From: JAAXHH01 sp965225915
GTDB taxonomy: Bacteria > JAAXHH01
DNA length: 64,000 nucleotides
Direction: 5' to 3'
Assembly (NCBI GenBank): GCA_965225915.1
Contig: OZ245326.1
Location: 62,001 to 126,000, forward strand
Shown: in pieces, positions 44,791-53,430 of the stretch
How positions within the stretch are numbered: the stretch's first letter is position 1
How the letters are laid out: each line of letters starts with the position of its first letter
Notes under the pieces: model-generated
Told to the model about the DNA's origin: nothing
Databases searched by the model: none
The model's input: the letters and a program-made list of their open reading frames with translations, nothing else
Made by a program: the position numbers and the translations under genes

Positions 44791-46620
44791 GTGGCGGATT
44801 ACGACTACGACCCTTCGAAGAACTGGCCCTATCCGGTCGTTCAATCCGAAATCGAGAACGAGGCTCAGGAGCTGTTTATGGCCATTCAGGATGGTCAGAT
44901 TGCGGCCCTGGGTGAAGTGAAACGGTACGATAGATCGGCTGATCCGTCCTCGTTCTCCCTGGACGAAGCACGGAACGTACTCGCCCGAAGTTACGGATTC
45001 CCGAGCTGGCTCCAGGTGGAACGATACTTCGAAACGGTAAACACCCACTCTCGAAGTCCGAACGTGGAACCCACGCCACCAGAACCGTGCGACGCAGCGG
45101 GTCTCGCCGACGGGTTTCTACGTCTCGCCTGCCTGACGCAGGGCGCCCAGGATCACCCTTCGAGGTGGGCAAGGGCAAGGAACATGCTGGATACCTATCC
45201 AGATTTAGCTCGCAAGAACATATACACGGCTTCGGTAGCCGGTGACGTTACCGCTGTGAAAGCGATCCTGGATGCAGACGCCAAATTGGCAAGTACTCCT
45301 GGCGGACCCCACAACTGGGAGCCACTGCTCTACGTGGCATTTTCCCGATTAGATCACGAGATTTCCGGACAAGCGTCCGTTGATATTGTCCAGTTGCTGG
45401 TCTCCCGTGGCGCAGACCCGAACGCGGGTTACCTCTGGGCTGGCTTCCCGTGTCCATACACCGTGCTGACCGGTGTATTTGGCGAGGGAGAAAACGGCCC
45501 GGCCAGGTGTCCTCCTCACCGGAACTGCTTTGAGCTGGCGGAGATCTTGATTGAGGCCGGCGCCGATCCCAATGACGCTCAGACGCTGTACAACCGGATG
45601 TTCAGCCGTGACGACGAACACCTGCGGTTCCTGTTCTCACACGGGTTGGGAAAAGATAGGGACCGACCCTGGCACCGGCTGCTGGGCGAGCAGTCACGCG
45701 GATGGGTGAGCACTCCCGCTGACATGCTGGTCTACCAACTGCAGTGGGCTGCCAGGTGGAACTACCAGGAACGGGTTAAACTGCTGGTCGAAAATGGGGC
45801 CGAAGTAAACCAGCCTGGCCATCGGACTGGAGACCAATCACCCTATAAAGAAGCCGCGTATTACGGGAATGAGGCCATCGCCGGGTACGTGGCGGCACAC
45901 GGGGCGGACGTTTCTTCGATGGATGACCTGGACCGGTTCGCAGGAGCGTGTATCGGTGGTGACAGGGACCGTGCCCGTGCGCTGCTTACAAGTGATCCAT
46001 CACTTACCGATAGGCTCGGAAAGCGCGAAAAGGCACTCATGGAAAACGCCATTGGATCGGACAACCGGGAAGCGGTCCGGCTGATGGCCGATCTGGGATT
46101 CGACGTGAACGCCTGCGGAATGCACGACGCCGCCAGGTACGGGTACCTGGACATGATCAAACTACTGGCCGATCTCGGGGCCGATGTTTCCCTTCAGGAC
46201 TCGGGACACGACATCAGTGTAATTGGCTATGCGAGCCACTACCAGCAGGACCACGTGATCGATTACCTGGCGCAGTACGCGGGGATACACCGGGCGGTCA
46301 AGTCGGATCTGCTGCCAAGGGTCCGGGAGTTGCTGAGCGACGATCCTGGACATGCGAATGAACGGGACGAAGAAGGGAACACGCCGCTGCATTGCCTCGA
46401 CGTGGACAACCGGATGGAAGATACCGGGGAGATTCTTCGCCTGCTCGTAACCAGCGGGGCCGATGTCAATGCGAGAAACAAAGAAGGGCTGACCCCTCTA
46501 GACAGGCTGGAGCGCCTTTCCGGTTTCAGTCGAAGAGACGACCTTGCTGCACTGCTGTGCGGGCATGGGGCCGTAGGATCGGACACCTCTGCCGGGACGA
46601 TCGGCCACCCGGTTTCCTGA
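44791..46620 (+). CDS. Ankyrin-repeat protein with N-terminal GFPSW domain, 609 residues
   Basis: GTG 44791 is chosen because AAAGG lies upstream; TTG 44725 in frame is the outer limit. The head carries FSLDEARNVLARSYGFPSWL, the same motif as the preceding gene. A middle module, LARKNIYTASVAGDVTAVKA and GGPHNWEPLLYVAFSR, matches the protein at 47704-49011. Ankyrin repeats continue to the C-terminus: IVQLLVSRGADPNAGYLWAG, LAEILIEAGADPNDAQTLYN, DMIKLLADLGADVSLQDSGH, and ILRLLVTSGADVNARNKEGL. Cytoplasmic, function unknown. Confidence 0.85.
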   Translation: MADYDYDPSKNWPYPVVQSEIENEAQELFMAIQDGQIAALGEVKRYDRSADPSSFSLDEARNVLARSYGFPSWLQVERYFETVNTHSRSPNVEPTPPEPCDAAGLADGFLRLACLTQGAQDHPSRWARARNMLDTYPDLARKNIYTASVAGDVTAVKAILDADAKLASTPGGPHNWEPLLYVAFSRLDHEISGQASVDIVQLLVSRGADPNAGYLWAGFPCPYTVLTGVFGEGENGPARCPPHRNCFELAEILIEAGADPNDAQTLYNRMFSRDDEHLRFLFSHGLGKDRDRPWHRLLGEQSRGWVSTPADMLVYQLQWAARWNYQERVKLLVENGAEVNQPGHRTGDQSPYKEAAYYGNEAIAGYVAAHGADVSSMDDLDRFAGACIGGDRDRARALLTSDPSLTDRLGKREKALMENAIGSDNREAVRLMADLGFDVNACGMHDAARYGYLDMIKLLADLGADVSLQDSGHDISVIGYASHYQQDHVIDYLAQYAGIHRAVKSDLLPRVRELLSDDPGHANERDEEGNTPLHCLDVDNRMEDTGEILRLLVTSGADVNARNKEGLTPLDRLERLSGFSRRDDLAALLCGHGAVGSDTSAGTIGHPVS

Positions 46621-46641
46621 AACGATTCCCCGTTGCAAAGG

Positions 46642-46968
46642 TCATTTCCCCCACCTCGAAACAACCAGCCCCACCACCAACCCGATCACGATACCCGCAG
46701 GTACGATCTCCACGTAGGATCCCGTGGGTATCGCCGCGAGAATCGAGAGCACCGCGCCTATCACGACTCCTGCCAGCGCCATGATGCCAGCGCCTCCGAC
46801 GCTACGCGCGGTCAGACCGACCAAAAGGCCCGTGATCAAGCCCTTCACCGTTCCGGCCACGACGATCATGGTCATCATGTCCTGGGCTCCAGGAACCAGA
46901 AACGCGGACAGTCCGTCGAGCAGTCCCAGTGAGAGGCCGGTCAGCGTGCCCAGCTTAACTCGGTTCAT
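46642..46968 (-). CDS. Small membrane protein, unknown function
   Basis: 108 residues, almost entirely hydrophobic and Gly-rich: TGLSLGLLDGLSAFLVPGAQ, MMTMIVVAGTVKGLITGLLV, GIMALAGVVIGAVLSILAAI, VPAGIVIGLVVGLVVSRWGK. Four short helices are likely. It lies 15 bp downstream of the PhnB-like gene on the same strand and is probably co-transcribed. The family is not recognised. Confidence 0.65.
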   Translation of the reverse strand: MNRVKLGTLTGLSLGLLDGLSAFLVPGAQDMMTMIVVAGTVKGLITGLLVGLTARSVGGAGIMALAGVVIGAVLSILAAIPTGSYVEIVPAGIVIGLVVGLVVSRWGK

Positions 46969-46983
46969 AAGGCTGTTCCTCCC

Positions 46984-47388
46984 CTATAAATGACAGTTGA
47001 GTGTCCACCTGGTACCGAATTTGTCGGTCAATGTCCCGAAACGGGCGTTCCAGAACGTGTCCTGAAGCGGCATGGTCACCTCGCCGCTCTCTGACAGGGC
47101 CACGAAAACGGACTCAAGCTCATCCACCTGGGTGAAATCAATGTTCAAAGTGATGTTGCCTTCCTTGGAGACCGGTTCGAAATGGTCGGAACCCATGATG
47201 GCGTCGTCGCCAATAGTCAGCGCCATGTGCATGACCTGTCCCACCATGTGTTCAGGTATCTCCATGCCAATATCCTGATCATTGCTGTAATACATGGTTC
47301 TTTCGATTTGGCCGTTCAGGCAGTCCCTGTAGAAAGTCAGCGCTTCTTCGCACTGGCCGTTGAAGGCCACGTAGGGGATCAGTTTCAT
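46984..47388 (-). CDS. PhnB-like VOC-family protein
   Basis: 134 residues: LIPYVAFNGQCEEALTFYRD, CLNGQIERTMYYSNDQDIGM, QVMHMALTIGDDAIMGSDHF, TFWNARFGTLTDKFGTRWTL. This is the two-module PhnB/3-demethylubiquinone-methyltransferase-like VOC fold (DGDWGR-type family with FWG..FG.L.D..G..W). No activity can be assigned. Upstream of its start is a 315-bp gap to the next gene. Confidence 0.9.
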   Translation of the reverse strand: MKLIPYVAFNGQCEEALTFYRDCLNGQIERTMYYSNDQDIGMEIPEHMVGQVMHMALTIGDDAIMGSDHFEPVSKEGNITLNIDFTQVDELESVFVALSESGEVTMPLQDTFWNARFGTLTDKFGTRWTLNCHL

Positions 47389-47703
47389 AACCGAAACTCC
47401 TCACTTAATTTGTCTGTGTGGGGACGGATATTTGCTTCGAAAACCTCAACCGGTATGGATCATACAGGAAAGTAAAGGCACGGACCACGTCCTGTCAACC
47501 TTGCCCCTCGGCAAGGTGGCGCTTCCACTTGACAGCCACTGATTTTCCGTTAAGTTGAGAACACGTTTTGACCTTGGCAGATTTACTGAAGGATTACGTT
47601 TCTCCTCTCCCGCTTTCGTTCACCGCAGGAACATCGTCCGCATTACCAGCGGCTTTCGATGGACTCCCGCCGCCATTGCCACCAAACTCAGGTATCTGAT
47701 CCC
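47389..47703. other. Divergent intergenic region
   Basis: About 315 bp between the PhnB-like gene and an ankyrin gene. The region holds CCTTGCCCCTCGGCAAGG (about 47499-47516), where CCTTGCC pairs with GGCAAGG around a 4-base loop. Role unknown. No coding frame is convincing. Confidence 0.4.
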
Positions 47704-49011
47704 ATGTGCGCTTCAAACATCCCCGAAGACGTGGAACAGTTTCTTTCATCAGCCTGGCTCTGGGGAGATCCCGGCCGTGCGACAGCGCTGCTCGTCAGCA
47801 ACCCCGCGCTTTCCAGGTCGAACATCTACGCCGCCTGTGCCACCGGGGACTTGGAGGCTGTCACAGGTATTCTGAATACCGATCCTGCGGCAGCTACGAC
47901 GAAGGGTGGTCCGCGGGACTGGCCCCCGATACTCTACGGGACGTGGTCGTGCTTTCTGTGCGATCGTACAGACGCAATGGTCAGTATCCTCGGGCTGTTG
48001 CTTAAGCATAGCGCCGATCCGGACAGTTACTGGGTTAACGACTCGGACTGGAAGGAGTCGGCGCTCTACGGATGCGTGGAAAACAACTGTGTGCCGGCGG
48101 CCCGGGTGCTGGTAAACGCGGGGGCCAACCCCAACGACAACGAATCCCTCTACCACGCCTGTGAGAAGTTCAACCTCGAAATGCTGGACACGGTCGCGGC
48201 GAACGGATTGGACGCGGAAAGCGTCTCCTATTGCATCAAGCACGCCATGGATATGACCTGGACTGAGGCGATCATGTGGTTTCTCGACCAGGGCGCCGAT
48301 CCCAACGCCGTGCATCCATCCGACCAGGAGACGTCCCTTCACTGGGCAGTGAAGAGAAACTGTACAATCGTCGCAATCGGCGCACTGCTGGATGCCGGGG
48401 CGGATCCCAATGCCCGCACGTCGAATGGGAAGAGTACGGCACTAGGAATCGTCGGGTGGACACCTTTCGATTTCGCCCTCCGGCTCGGTCGCCGGGATGT
48501 CGCGGAACTCCTGGAGCAGCATGGTGGAGTGCCCTCCCCGATGACCGATTACGACCGATTCGTGGTCGCCTGCGCGAATACGGATCTCAATGTCGTGGAA
48601 GAACTTAAGGACCGACACCTGGCCGATTTGAGCGACGATGATCGGACCCTGATCAGCCACGTGGCCCAGATGGACAACTGGGAAGCGGTTCGCCTCATGG
48701 CGGACCTGGGCTGGCCGATTGACGCCCGGGGATGGATGGATGCCACACCCCTCTACTGGGCGCTTTGCAAGGGACATGCCGACACGGTCGATTTCCTTCT
48801 GCGGCGCGGCGCTTCTACCGAGCCGTTGGGAGGATACTTCCACGATCCGGTGCACACCGTGGTCCATTGCCAGTGGAACCGCGACAAAAGCGGTTACCCT
48901 GTCGCGCTCGATCGAATCCTTCAGCATGGCGTGGAAATTTCGGAAGGGTTCTATCCATGCGGCATAAATGCCATGGACACGGTGCTTTTGAGGTATATCG
49001 AAGTGCAATAG
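47704..49011 (+). CDS. Ankyrin-repeat protein, 435 residues
   Basis: Start set at ATG 47704, since the 15 residues before it (from ATG 47659) look non-coding; neither has a strong ribosome site. The opening module, LSRSNIYAACATGDLEAVTG and GGPRDWPPILYGTWS, is the same as in the 609-residue protein two genes upstream. Repeats: AARVLVNAGANPNDNESLYH, IMWFLDQGADPNAVHPSDQE, TSLHWAVKRNCTIVAIGALL, GWTPFDFALRLGRRDVAELL, TPLYWALCKGHADTVDFLLR. No leader. Confidence 0.85.
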   Translation: MCASNIPEDVEQFLSSAWLWGDPGRATALLVSNPALSRSNIYAACATGDLEAVTGILNTDPAAATTKGGPRDWPPILYGTWSCFLCDRTDAMVSILGLLLKHSADPDSYWVNDSDWKESALYGCVENNCVPAARVLVNAGANPNDNESLYHACEKFNLEMLDTVAANGLDAESVSYCIKHAMDMTWTEAIMWFLDQGADPNAVHPSDQETSLHWAVKRNCTIVAIGALLDAGADPNARTSNGKSTALGIVGWTPFDFALRLGRRDVAELLEQHGGVPSPMTDYDRFVVACANTDLNVVEELKDRHLADLSDDDRTLISHVAQMDNWEAVRLMADLGWPIDARGWMDATPLYWALCKGHADTVDFLLRRGASTEPLGGYFHDPVHTVVHCQWNRDKSGYPVALDRILQHGVEISEGFYPCGINAMDTVLLRYIEVQ

Positions 49012-49198
49012 GGGATATTGCACGAGATTCCATCAGGAAGTACCGTTAACAACATATCGGAGTTATCTTCGATCCCCGGCATGGTCGACGCTCGGCTTGA
49101 CAAAGGGCCGCCGGACCGGTTATATACCCGGTGGATCTTTTCCGTTTGTCAGATGGCAATCATTCAGGATTGACGGCATAGTTACGAGGAGGCACGGC

Positions 49199-49474
49199 AT
49201 GGCCCGCATGGTCCACTGCGTCAAGCTCAACGAGGAACTCGAAGGACTCGACTTCGTACCATTCCCCAACGAACTCGGCCAGCGCATCTACGATAGCATA
49301 TCCAAACAGGCCTGGCAAATGTGGATCAACTATTCGGTCATGGTCATCAACGAATACCGGCTGAATCTCGCCACGACCGAAGGGCAGGAGGTCTACGACC
49401 GGAACCTGGATGAGTTCTTCTTTGGCGAAGGCGGCGAAATGCCGCCGGGATACCGGCCCCCTCAATCGAAATAA
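49199..49474 (+). CDS. yggX: YggX-type iron-trafficking / oxidative damage protection protein
   Basis: 91 residues, the family length, from ATG 49199 with GAGGAGG upstream; the frame is open earlier, but that sequence is not conserved. Conserved core: MVHCVKLNEELEGLDFVPFP, NELGQRIYDSISKQAWQMWI, YRLNLATTEGQEVYDRNLDE. YggX proteins protect Fe-S proteins from oxidation and may carry Fe(II). The cysteine in MVHC is the usual one. The radical SAM gene, which needs an Fe-S cluster, starts 34 bp later on the same strand. Confidence 0.93.
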   Translation: MARMVHCVKLNEELEGLDFVPFPNELGQRIYDSISKQAWQMWINYSVMVINEYRLNLATTEGQEVYDRNLDEFFFGEGGEMPPGYRPPQSK

Positions 49475-49508
49475 CCCCGGTCGCTCTAACCGCCGTGGGG
49501 TTTCCAAG

Positions 49509-50897
49509 ATGAAACGTGACGATGGTATCCTACTCATCTCCTGCTATGAACTGGGTCATCAGCCCTTCAGTCTGGCTTCCCCAGCCGCCCGCCTGAAGTC
49601 CGAAGGATATGACGTCTCCGTAGTCGACGCCGCGATAGAGCCTGTCCCCGAGGATATTGTCCGCCGGGCTGGTTTCATCGGTATTTCCGTGCCCATGCAC
49701 ACGGCCATGCGGGTCGGGATGGACCTGTCTCGCCGCATCCGGAAACTCAATCCCGGCGCACACCTGTGTTTCTACGGGTTGTACGCCACCCTGAACGCCG
49801 ACCATCTCTTGTCCCACGGTGCCGATTCGGTGATAGGCGGAGAGTTTGAACAACCGCTCTGCGACCTGGTCGACCGGCTGTGCGCAGGGGGAATTGCTAC
49901 GCCCGACGGTGAATCACGTACCACCCCAAATCTTTCACGACAGGTCTGGACGACCCCGGACCGCGAAACTTTACCCGATCTGAAACGGTACGCCCAGCTG
50001 GATACCGGGGTGGAATTGCTTCTCGCCGGTTATACCGAGACCACGCGGGGATGCCTGCATACCTGTCTGCACTGCCCTATCACGCCGGTGTACCAGGGCC
50101 GGTTTTTCGCCATACCCGCCGATGTGGTTCTCGCCGACGTGGACCAGCAGGTACGAATGGGGGCGCGCCATATCACCTTCGGCGATCCGGATTTTCTAAA
50201 CGGTCCTACCCACGTTCTGCGCATCCTGCGCAAGATGAGAGACGCCCACCCCGGACTCACCTACGATTTCACCACCAAGATCGAACACATTCTCGAGCAC
50301 GCGTCCTTTTTCTCTGAAGCCAGAGAGCTGGGCGGGATCTTCGTCGTCTCGGCCGTCGAATCAGTCAGCGACCTCGTGCTGAGGCGCCTGAAGAAGGGGC
50401 ACACCCGCGACGATATCGTCCGGGCCCTCGGCATACTGCGGGACGCGGATATTCCCATGCGACCCTCGCTGGTGGCATTCACACCCTGGACGACGCTGGA
50501 CGACTACCTGGATCTGCTGGATTTCGTCGAAGTCCACGATCTGGTCGATCATATCGACCCGGTGCAATATACCATCCGCCTGCTCGTACCGCCCGGTTCG
50601 GCCCTGCTGGACGAGGCGGAAACCCGGTCATGGATCGGACCACTCGATGAGGCCCGGTTCACCTACGAGTGGCGCCACGCGGACGTTCGCATGGATCGCC
50701 TGCACGGGCGGGTTTCCCGTCTCGTGGAGGAAGCCGACGCATCGGGAGAGGAAAGGGACAACCGGTTTCTGTTTCACCGAATCAGGTGCCTGGCAGCGGA
50801 AGCGGCGGGTTACGAGAAACCCGAAGAACGCCCATTCAATAACTTACCGCTCAAAAGGCGACGCGTCCCCAGGCTGACCGAAGCCTGGTTCTGCTGA
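49509..50897 (+). CDS. B12-binding-domain radical SAM protein
   Basis: 462 residues from ATG 49509. Residues 1-120 are a cobalamin-binding-like Rossmann domain (LASPAARLKSEGYDVSVVDA, FIGISVPMHTAMRVGMDLSR, ADSVIGGEFEQPLCDLV). The radical SAM core begins at TTRGCLHTCLHCPI with the CxxxCxxC cluster (Cys182, 186, 189). It continues through FGDPDFLNGPTHVLRILRKM and FVVSAVESVSDLVLRRLKKG. The usual B12 His (DxHxxG) is not apparent, so cobalamin binding is unsure. The reaction is unknown. It is followed by a terminator-like hairpin. Confidence 0.85.
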   Translation: MKRDDGILLISCYELGHQPFSLASPAARLKSEGYDVSVVDAAIEPVPEDIVRRAGFIGISVPMHTAMRVGMDLSRRIRKLNPGAHLCFYGLYATLNADHLLSHGADSVIGGEFEQPLCDLVDRLCAGGIATPDGESRTTPNLSRQVWTTPDRETLPDLKRYAQLDTGVELLLAGYTETTRGCLHTCLHCPITPVYQGRFFAIPADVVLADVDQQVRMGARHITFGDPDFLNGPTHVLRILRKMRDAHPGLTYDFTTKIEHILEHASFFSEARELGGIFVVSAVESVSDLVLRRLKKGHTRDDIVRALGILRDADIPMRPSLVAFTPWTTLDDYLDLLDFVEVHDLVDHIDPVQYTIRLLVPPGSALLDEAETRSWIGPLDEARFTYEWRHADVRMDRLHGRVSRLVEEADASGEERDNRFLFHRIRCLAAEAAGYEKPEERPFNNLPLKRRRVPRLTEAWFC

Positions 50898-50910
50898 GCG
50901 GAGCCCACCT

Positions 50911-50930
50911 CGAGCCGGCAAGGCTCGTTT
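50911..50930 (+). terminator. Rho-independent-type hairpin between convergent genes
   Basis: CGAGCC-GGCAA-GGCTCG (6-bp GC-rich stem) is followed by TTTATCTAATCTT. It lies 14 bases after the radical SAM stop and just before the end of the minus-strand gene. Confidence 0.5.
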
Positions 50931-50938
50931 ATCTAATC

Positions 50939-52138
50939 TTAGGAAACGTATCCGTCCTGGGCGGCGCCGCAGTGCTGTGGCCGGGCTGGCGCCCGGTATT
51001 CCACTCGGTGATCGCGTGTCTCTATGCGAATGCCGCCCTTCTGTTTCGACGTGAGGCAGTGATCGAGTATTCCACAAACGGTCAGCGTCCGTTCCACCGG
51101 TATGGGCGATACACCGGTCTCGAACATCTCGTCGATCTTAGCCACCAGGCAGGCGGAATAGGTTACCGGTGGAGTGGGCGGCAGAAAGAACTGGGTGGAC
51201 TGGGGATTGGTCTCTTCCTTCAGTCGAGCTGCGAAACAGTAGTCGCCGATCGCGCCGTTCAGCATGAGCAGCGTGGTTTTAAGCCCGTCCATATGTTCGA
51301 TAAAGTACGCGGCAGGCTCCTCGACGAGACGATACAGCTCGCCCGTCCCCATCAGGTCCTGGGTTCGGCCGTCCTCTTCGGTTAACCCCTTGGGACTATC
51401 GCAGCGGGACAGTGCCGATTCCAGCAATTCTTTCGAATAGCGACCCTGTTCGCCCGCTTCCCACACCTGGTCACCCACGATCATCTGGACGGCCCTGACG
51501 CCTGTCTCCCCGCCCCTGCGGCGCTCAATCATGCACTGCATGGCCTCCAGGGCGTGGTAATCCATCGCGTCCGAGCCGCCGACGCCCACCATCAACGCTT
51601 CCTCGATATCGCAATCAAGGGGCAGTTCCAGGTCGGGCAGCCGCCAGGTAACCGGCAGGCTCGAACCGGCGAGCACGGGAAAGCCAAGCCGCCTGGAATC
51701 GGCCACCATCTCCAGGCCCTTATCAAAGCTATAGGATAGATTCTTGTCGTTGTAGACCGGCACGGAACGGCCGTCCTGCTCGAACACCTCGACACAGGCC
51801 TTGAACATGTCGTAACGCGGGTAGAGTTTCTGGCCCTTTTCGTTGTCGGGATAATCACCGTGTTCGCAGATGATCAGGATCCCGTCCACCGCCAGTGAAT
51901 CTCCACCGCAGCGCAGCGCTTCGGCAATGGTGGGATAGACCTCGAAACCGAACTCGCGGGCGCGGTCGATGCTCTGGTCGCCTTCAGGCCGCTGATCGAC
52001 GTAGAGCGACACGACCTCAACCTCAGGCCGGTGCCAGCGGCCTGATCGCGGATAACCGACGAGAAAACGGTCCGCGAAATGCTGCGTGTGGGAAAGGTAC
52101 GTGTAGATGGAACTGATGACGGCGAGCCGTTTCGGCAT
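50939..52138 (-). CDS. Unknown-function protein, tandem paralogue 2
   Basis: 399 residues from ATG 52138, which has GGAGAT upstream; the frame is open to 52240 but overlaps the previous gene. Clearly related to the protein just upstream: HTQHFADRFLVGY / HTQHIVDRFLEGY, VVSLYVDQ / LVSLYVDQ, EALRCGGDSLAVDGILIICEHGDYP, LYPRYDMFKACVEVFEQDGR, VLAGSSLPVTWRLPDLELPL. No leader, transmembrane segment or known cofactor motif is present. Its start is 4 bp after the stop of its paralogue, so translation is coupled. The first strand-helix (KRLAVISSIYTYLSHTQHF) is Rossmann-like. Confidence 0.75.
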   Translation of the reverse strand: MPKRLAVISSIYTYLSHTQHFADRFLVGYPRSGRWHRPEVEVVSLYVDQRPEGDQSIDRAREFGFEVYPTIAEALRCGGDSLAVDGILIICEHGDYPDNEKGQKLYPRYDMFKACVEVFEQDGRSVPVYNDKNLSYSFDKGLEMVADSRRLGFPVLAGSSLPVTWRLPDLELPLDCDIEEALMVGVGGSDAMDYHALEAMQCMIERRRGGETGVRAVQMIVGDQVWEAGEQGRYSKELLESALSRCDSPKGLTEEDGRTQDLMGTGELYRLVEEPAAYFIEHMDGLKTTLLMLNGAIGDYCFAARLKEETNPQSTQFFLPPTPPVTYSACLVAKIDEMFETGVSPIPVERTLTVCGILDHCLTSKQKGGIRIETRDHRVEYRAPARPQHCGAAQDGYVS

Positions 52139-52142
52139 GGTT

Positions 52143-53336
52143 TCAATATCTCCAGAACGTGGATCCTTCGGGCGCCGGGTAGGCAACGTCGAGATGGAGC
52201 GTTTCCAGGTGGACCTGTCCTTCGTGCAGACTGTCGACACCGGCCGCGGTCAGTCCTGACGTCAGCAGCGTCCGTTCGATGGGGTAGGCGGCCTGGCCGG
52301 TGAGGAACATCTGTTCCACGTTGTTGACCTGCGGCGAGAAGAAGTTAGCCAGCGTGGTGCGCGCCGGCGGCATGGGCAGGTACATCTGGGTCGACAACGG
52401 ATCGCTCCGTCCCGCGAGACGCGCCGCGAAGTTGAAGTCCTCCACCAACCCGTTAAACAGAATCATGGTGCACTTGACCCCGTCGCGATGTTCGTAGGTG
52501 TAGGCCACGGGATCTTCCACGAGGCGTTTCATCTCGTTGATGGTCGGGAAGATGTTGTTGAACCCGTCGCGCGCCGGTTTCAAAGTATGACTCCGGCAAA
52601 GCGCCGCTTCGAAGAGTTCGCGGGACCATACTTCGTCGTGATAGGCTTCCCAGAAGGCCTCACCCCGCCGGGCGTGCAGCCATGAGATGCCAACCTCGCC
52701 GCCCTGGCGCCGTTCGACCATGCACTGCAAAGTCTCCAGGCCGTGAAAGTCGTAGCTGTCGACTCCGCCGTAGCACACGCATACAGCCTCTTCTACCTCG
52801 GCGTGTAGCGGCATGTCGATGGACGGTGTCCGCCAGGTTACCGGCAGGCTTGAACCGGCCATGAATGCGAACCCCAGCCGCTTCGATGTATCGTACATCT
52901 CCCTGGCCCAGTCCCAGTTCCACGACAGGTGCTTGTCATTGAATATGGGAACGGAACGACCGCTGTTCTCGAATACCTCCACGATCTCGCGGAACAATTC
53001 GTACCGCGGATAAAGCCGCTGTCCCTTATCGTTGGTTGGATATTCGCCGTGTTCTCCCACCAGGAGGACGCCATCCACCTGCAGCGAATCCCCGCCCAGG
53101 GTGAGGGCTTCGGCGACCGTTGGGTAGATTTTCATCTGAGGAAACCGGGCGGCCCGGTCCCTGCTGAGATCGTTCTCGCGGACCTGGTCCACGTACAGGG
53201 ATACCAGATCCATGGGCGGATTATGGTGCCGTCCCGCCCAGCCGTACCCCTCGAGAAAGCGGTCCACGATATGCTGGGTGTGAGCGTAGGGGTGGTAAAT
53301 AGTCGTTATCGCGGCAATCTTGGGTCTGTTGGACAT
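52143..53336 (-). CDS. Unknown-function protein, tandem paralogue 1
   Basis: 397 residues. KIAAITTIYHPYAHTQHIVD opens the protein. It is followed by PMDLVSLYVDQVRENDLSRD, IYPTVAEALTLGGDSLQVDG, VLLVGEHGEYPTNDKGQRLY, FNDKHLSWNWDWAREMYDTS, MAGSSLPVTWRTPSIDMPLH and CYGGVDSYDFHGLETLQCMV. The sequence resembles uncharacterised proteins often seen in environmental genomes with sugar-oxidoreductase genes, and no activity is known to me. Conserved His, Asp and Glu (VGEHGEYP, FNDKHLSW, YDFHGLE) could form an active site. The pair probably works as a heterodimer or as duplicated enzymes. Confidence 0.75.
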   Translation of the reverse strand: MSNRPKIAAITTIYHPYAHTQHIVDRFLEGYGWAGRHHNPPMDLVSLYVDQVRENDLSRDRAARFPQMKIYPTVAEALTLGGDSLQVDGVLLVGEHGEYPTNDKGQRLYPRYELFREIVEVFENSGRSVPIFNDKHLSWNWDWAREMYDTSKRLGFAFMAGSSLPVTWRTPSIDMPLHAEVEEAVCVCYGGVDSYDFHGLETLQCMVERRQGGEVGISWLHARRGEAFWEAYHDEVWSRELFEAALCRSHTLKPARDGFNNIFPTINEMKRLVEDPVAYTYEHRDGVKCTMILFNGLVEDFNFAARLAGRSDPLSTQMYLPMPPARTTLANFFSPQVNNVEQMFLTGQAAYPIERTLLTSGLTAAGVDSLHEGQVHLETLHLDVAYPAPEGSTFWRY

Positions 53337-53430
53337 GGTATCGGAACGCTCCGGGTTCCTCCATCGGATGGGTGGCCCGACCGGGCTGGGTCGTACGTGG
53401 CCGGGCCGGGCCGGGCCGCGTCGCCGAATG

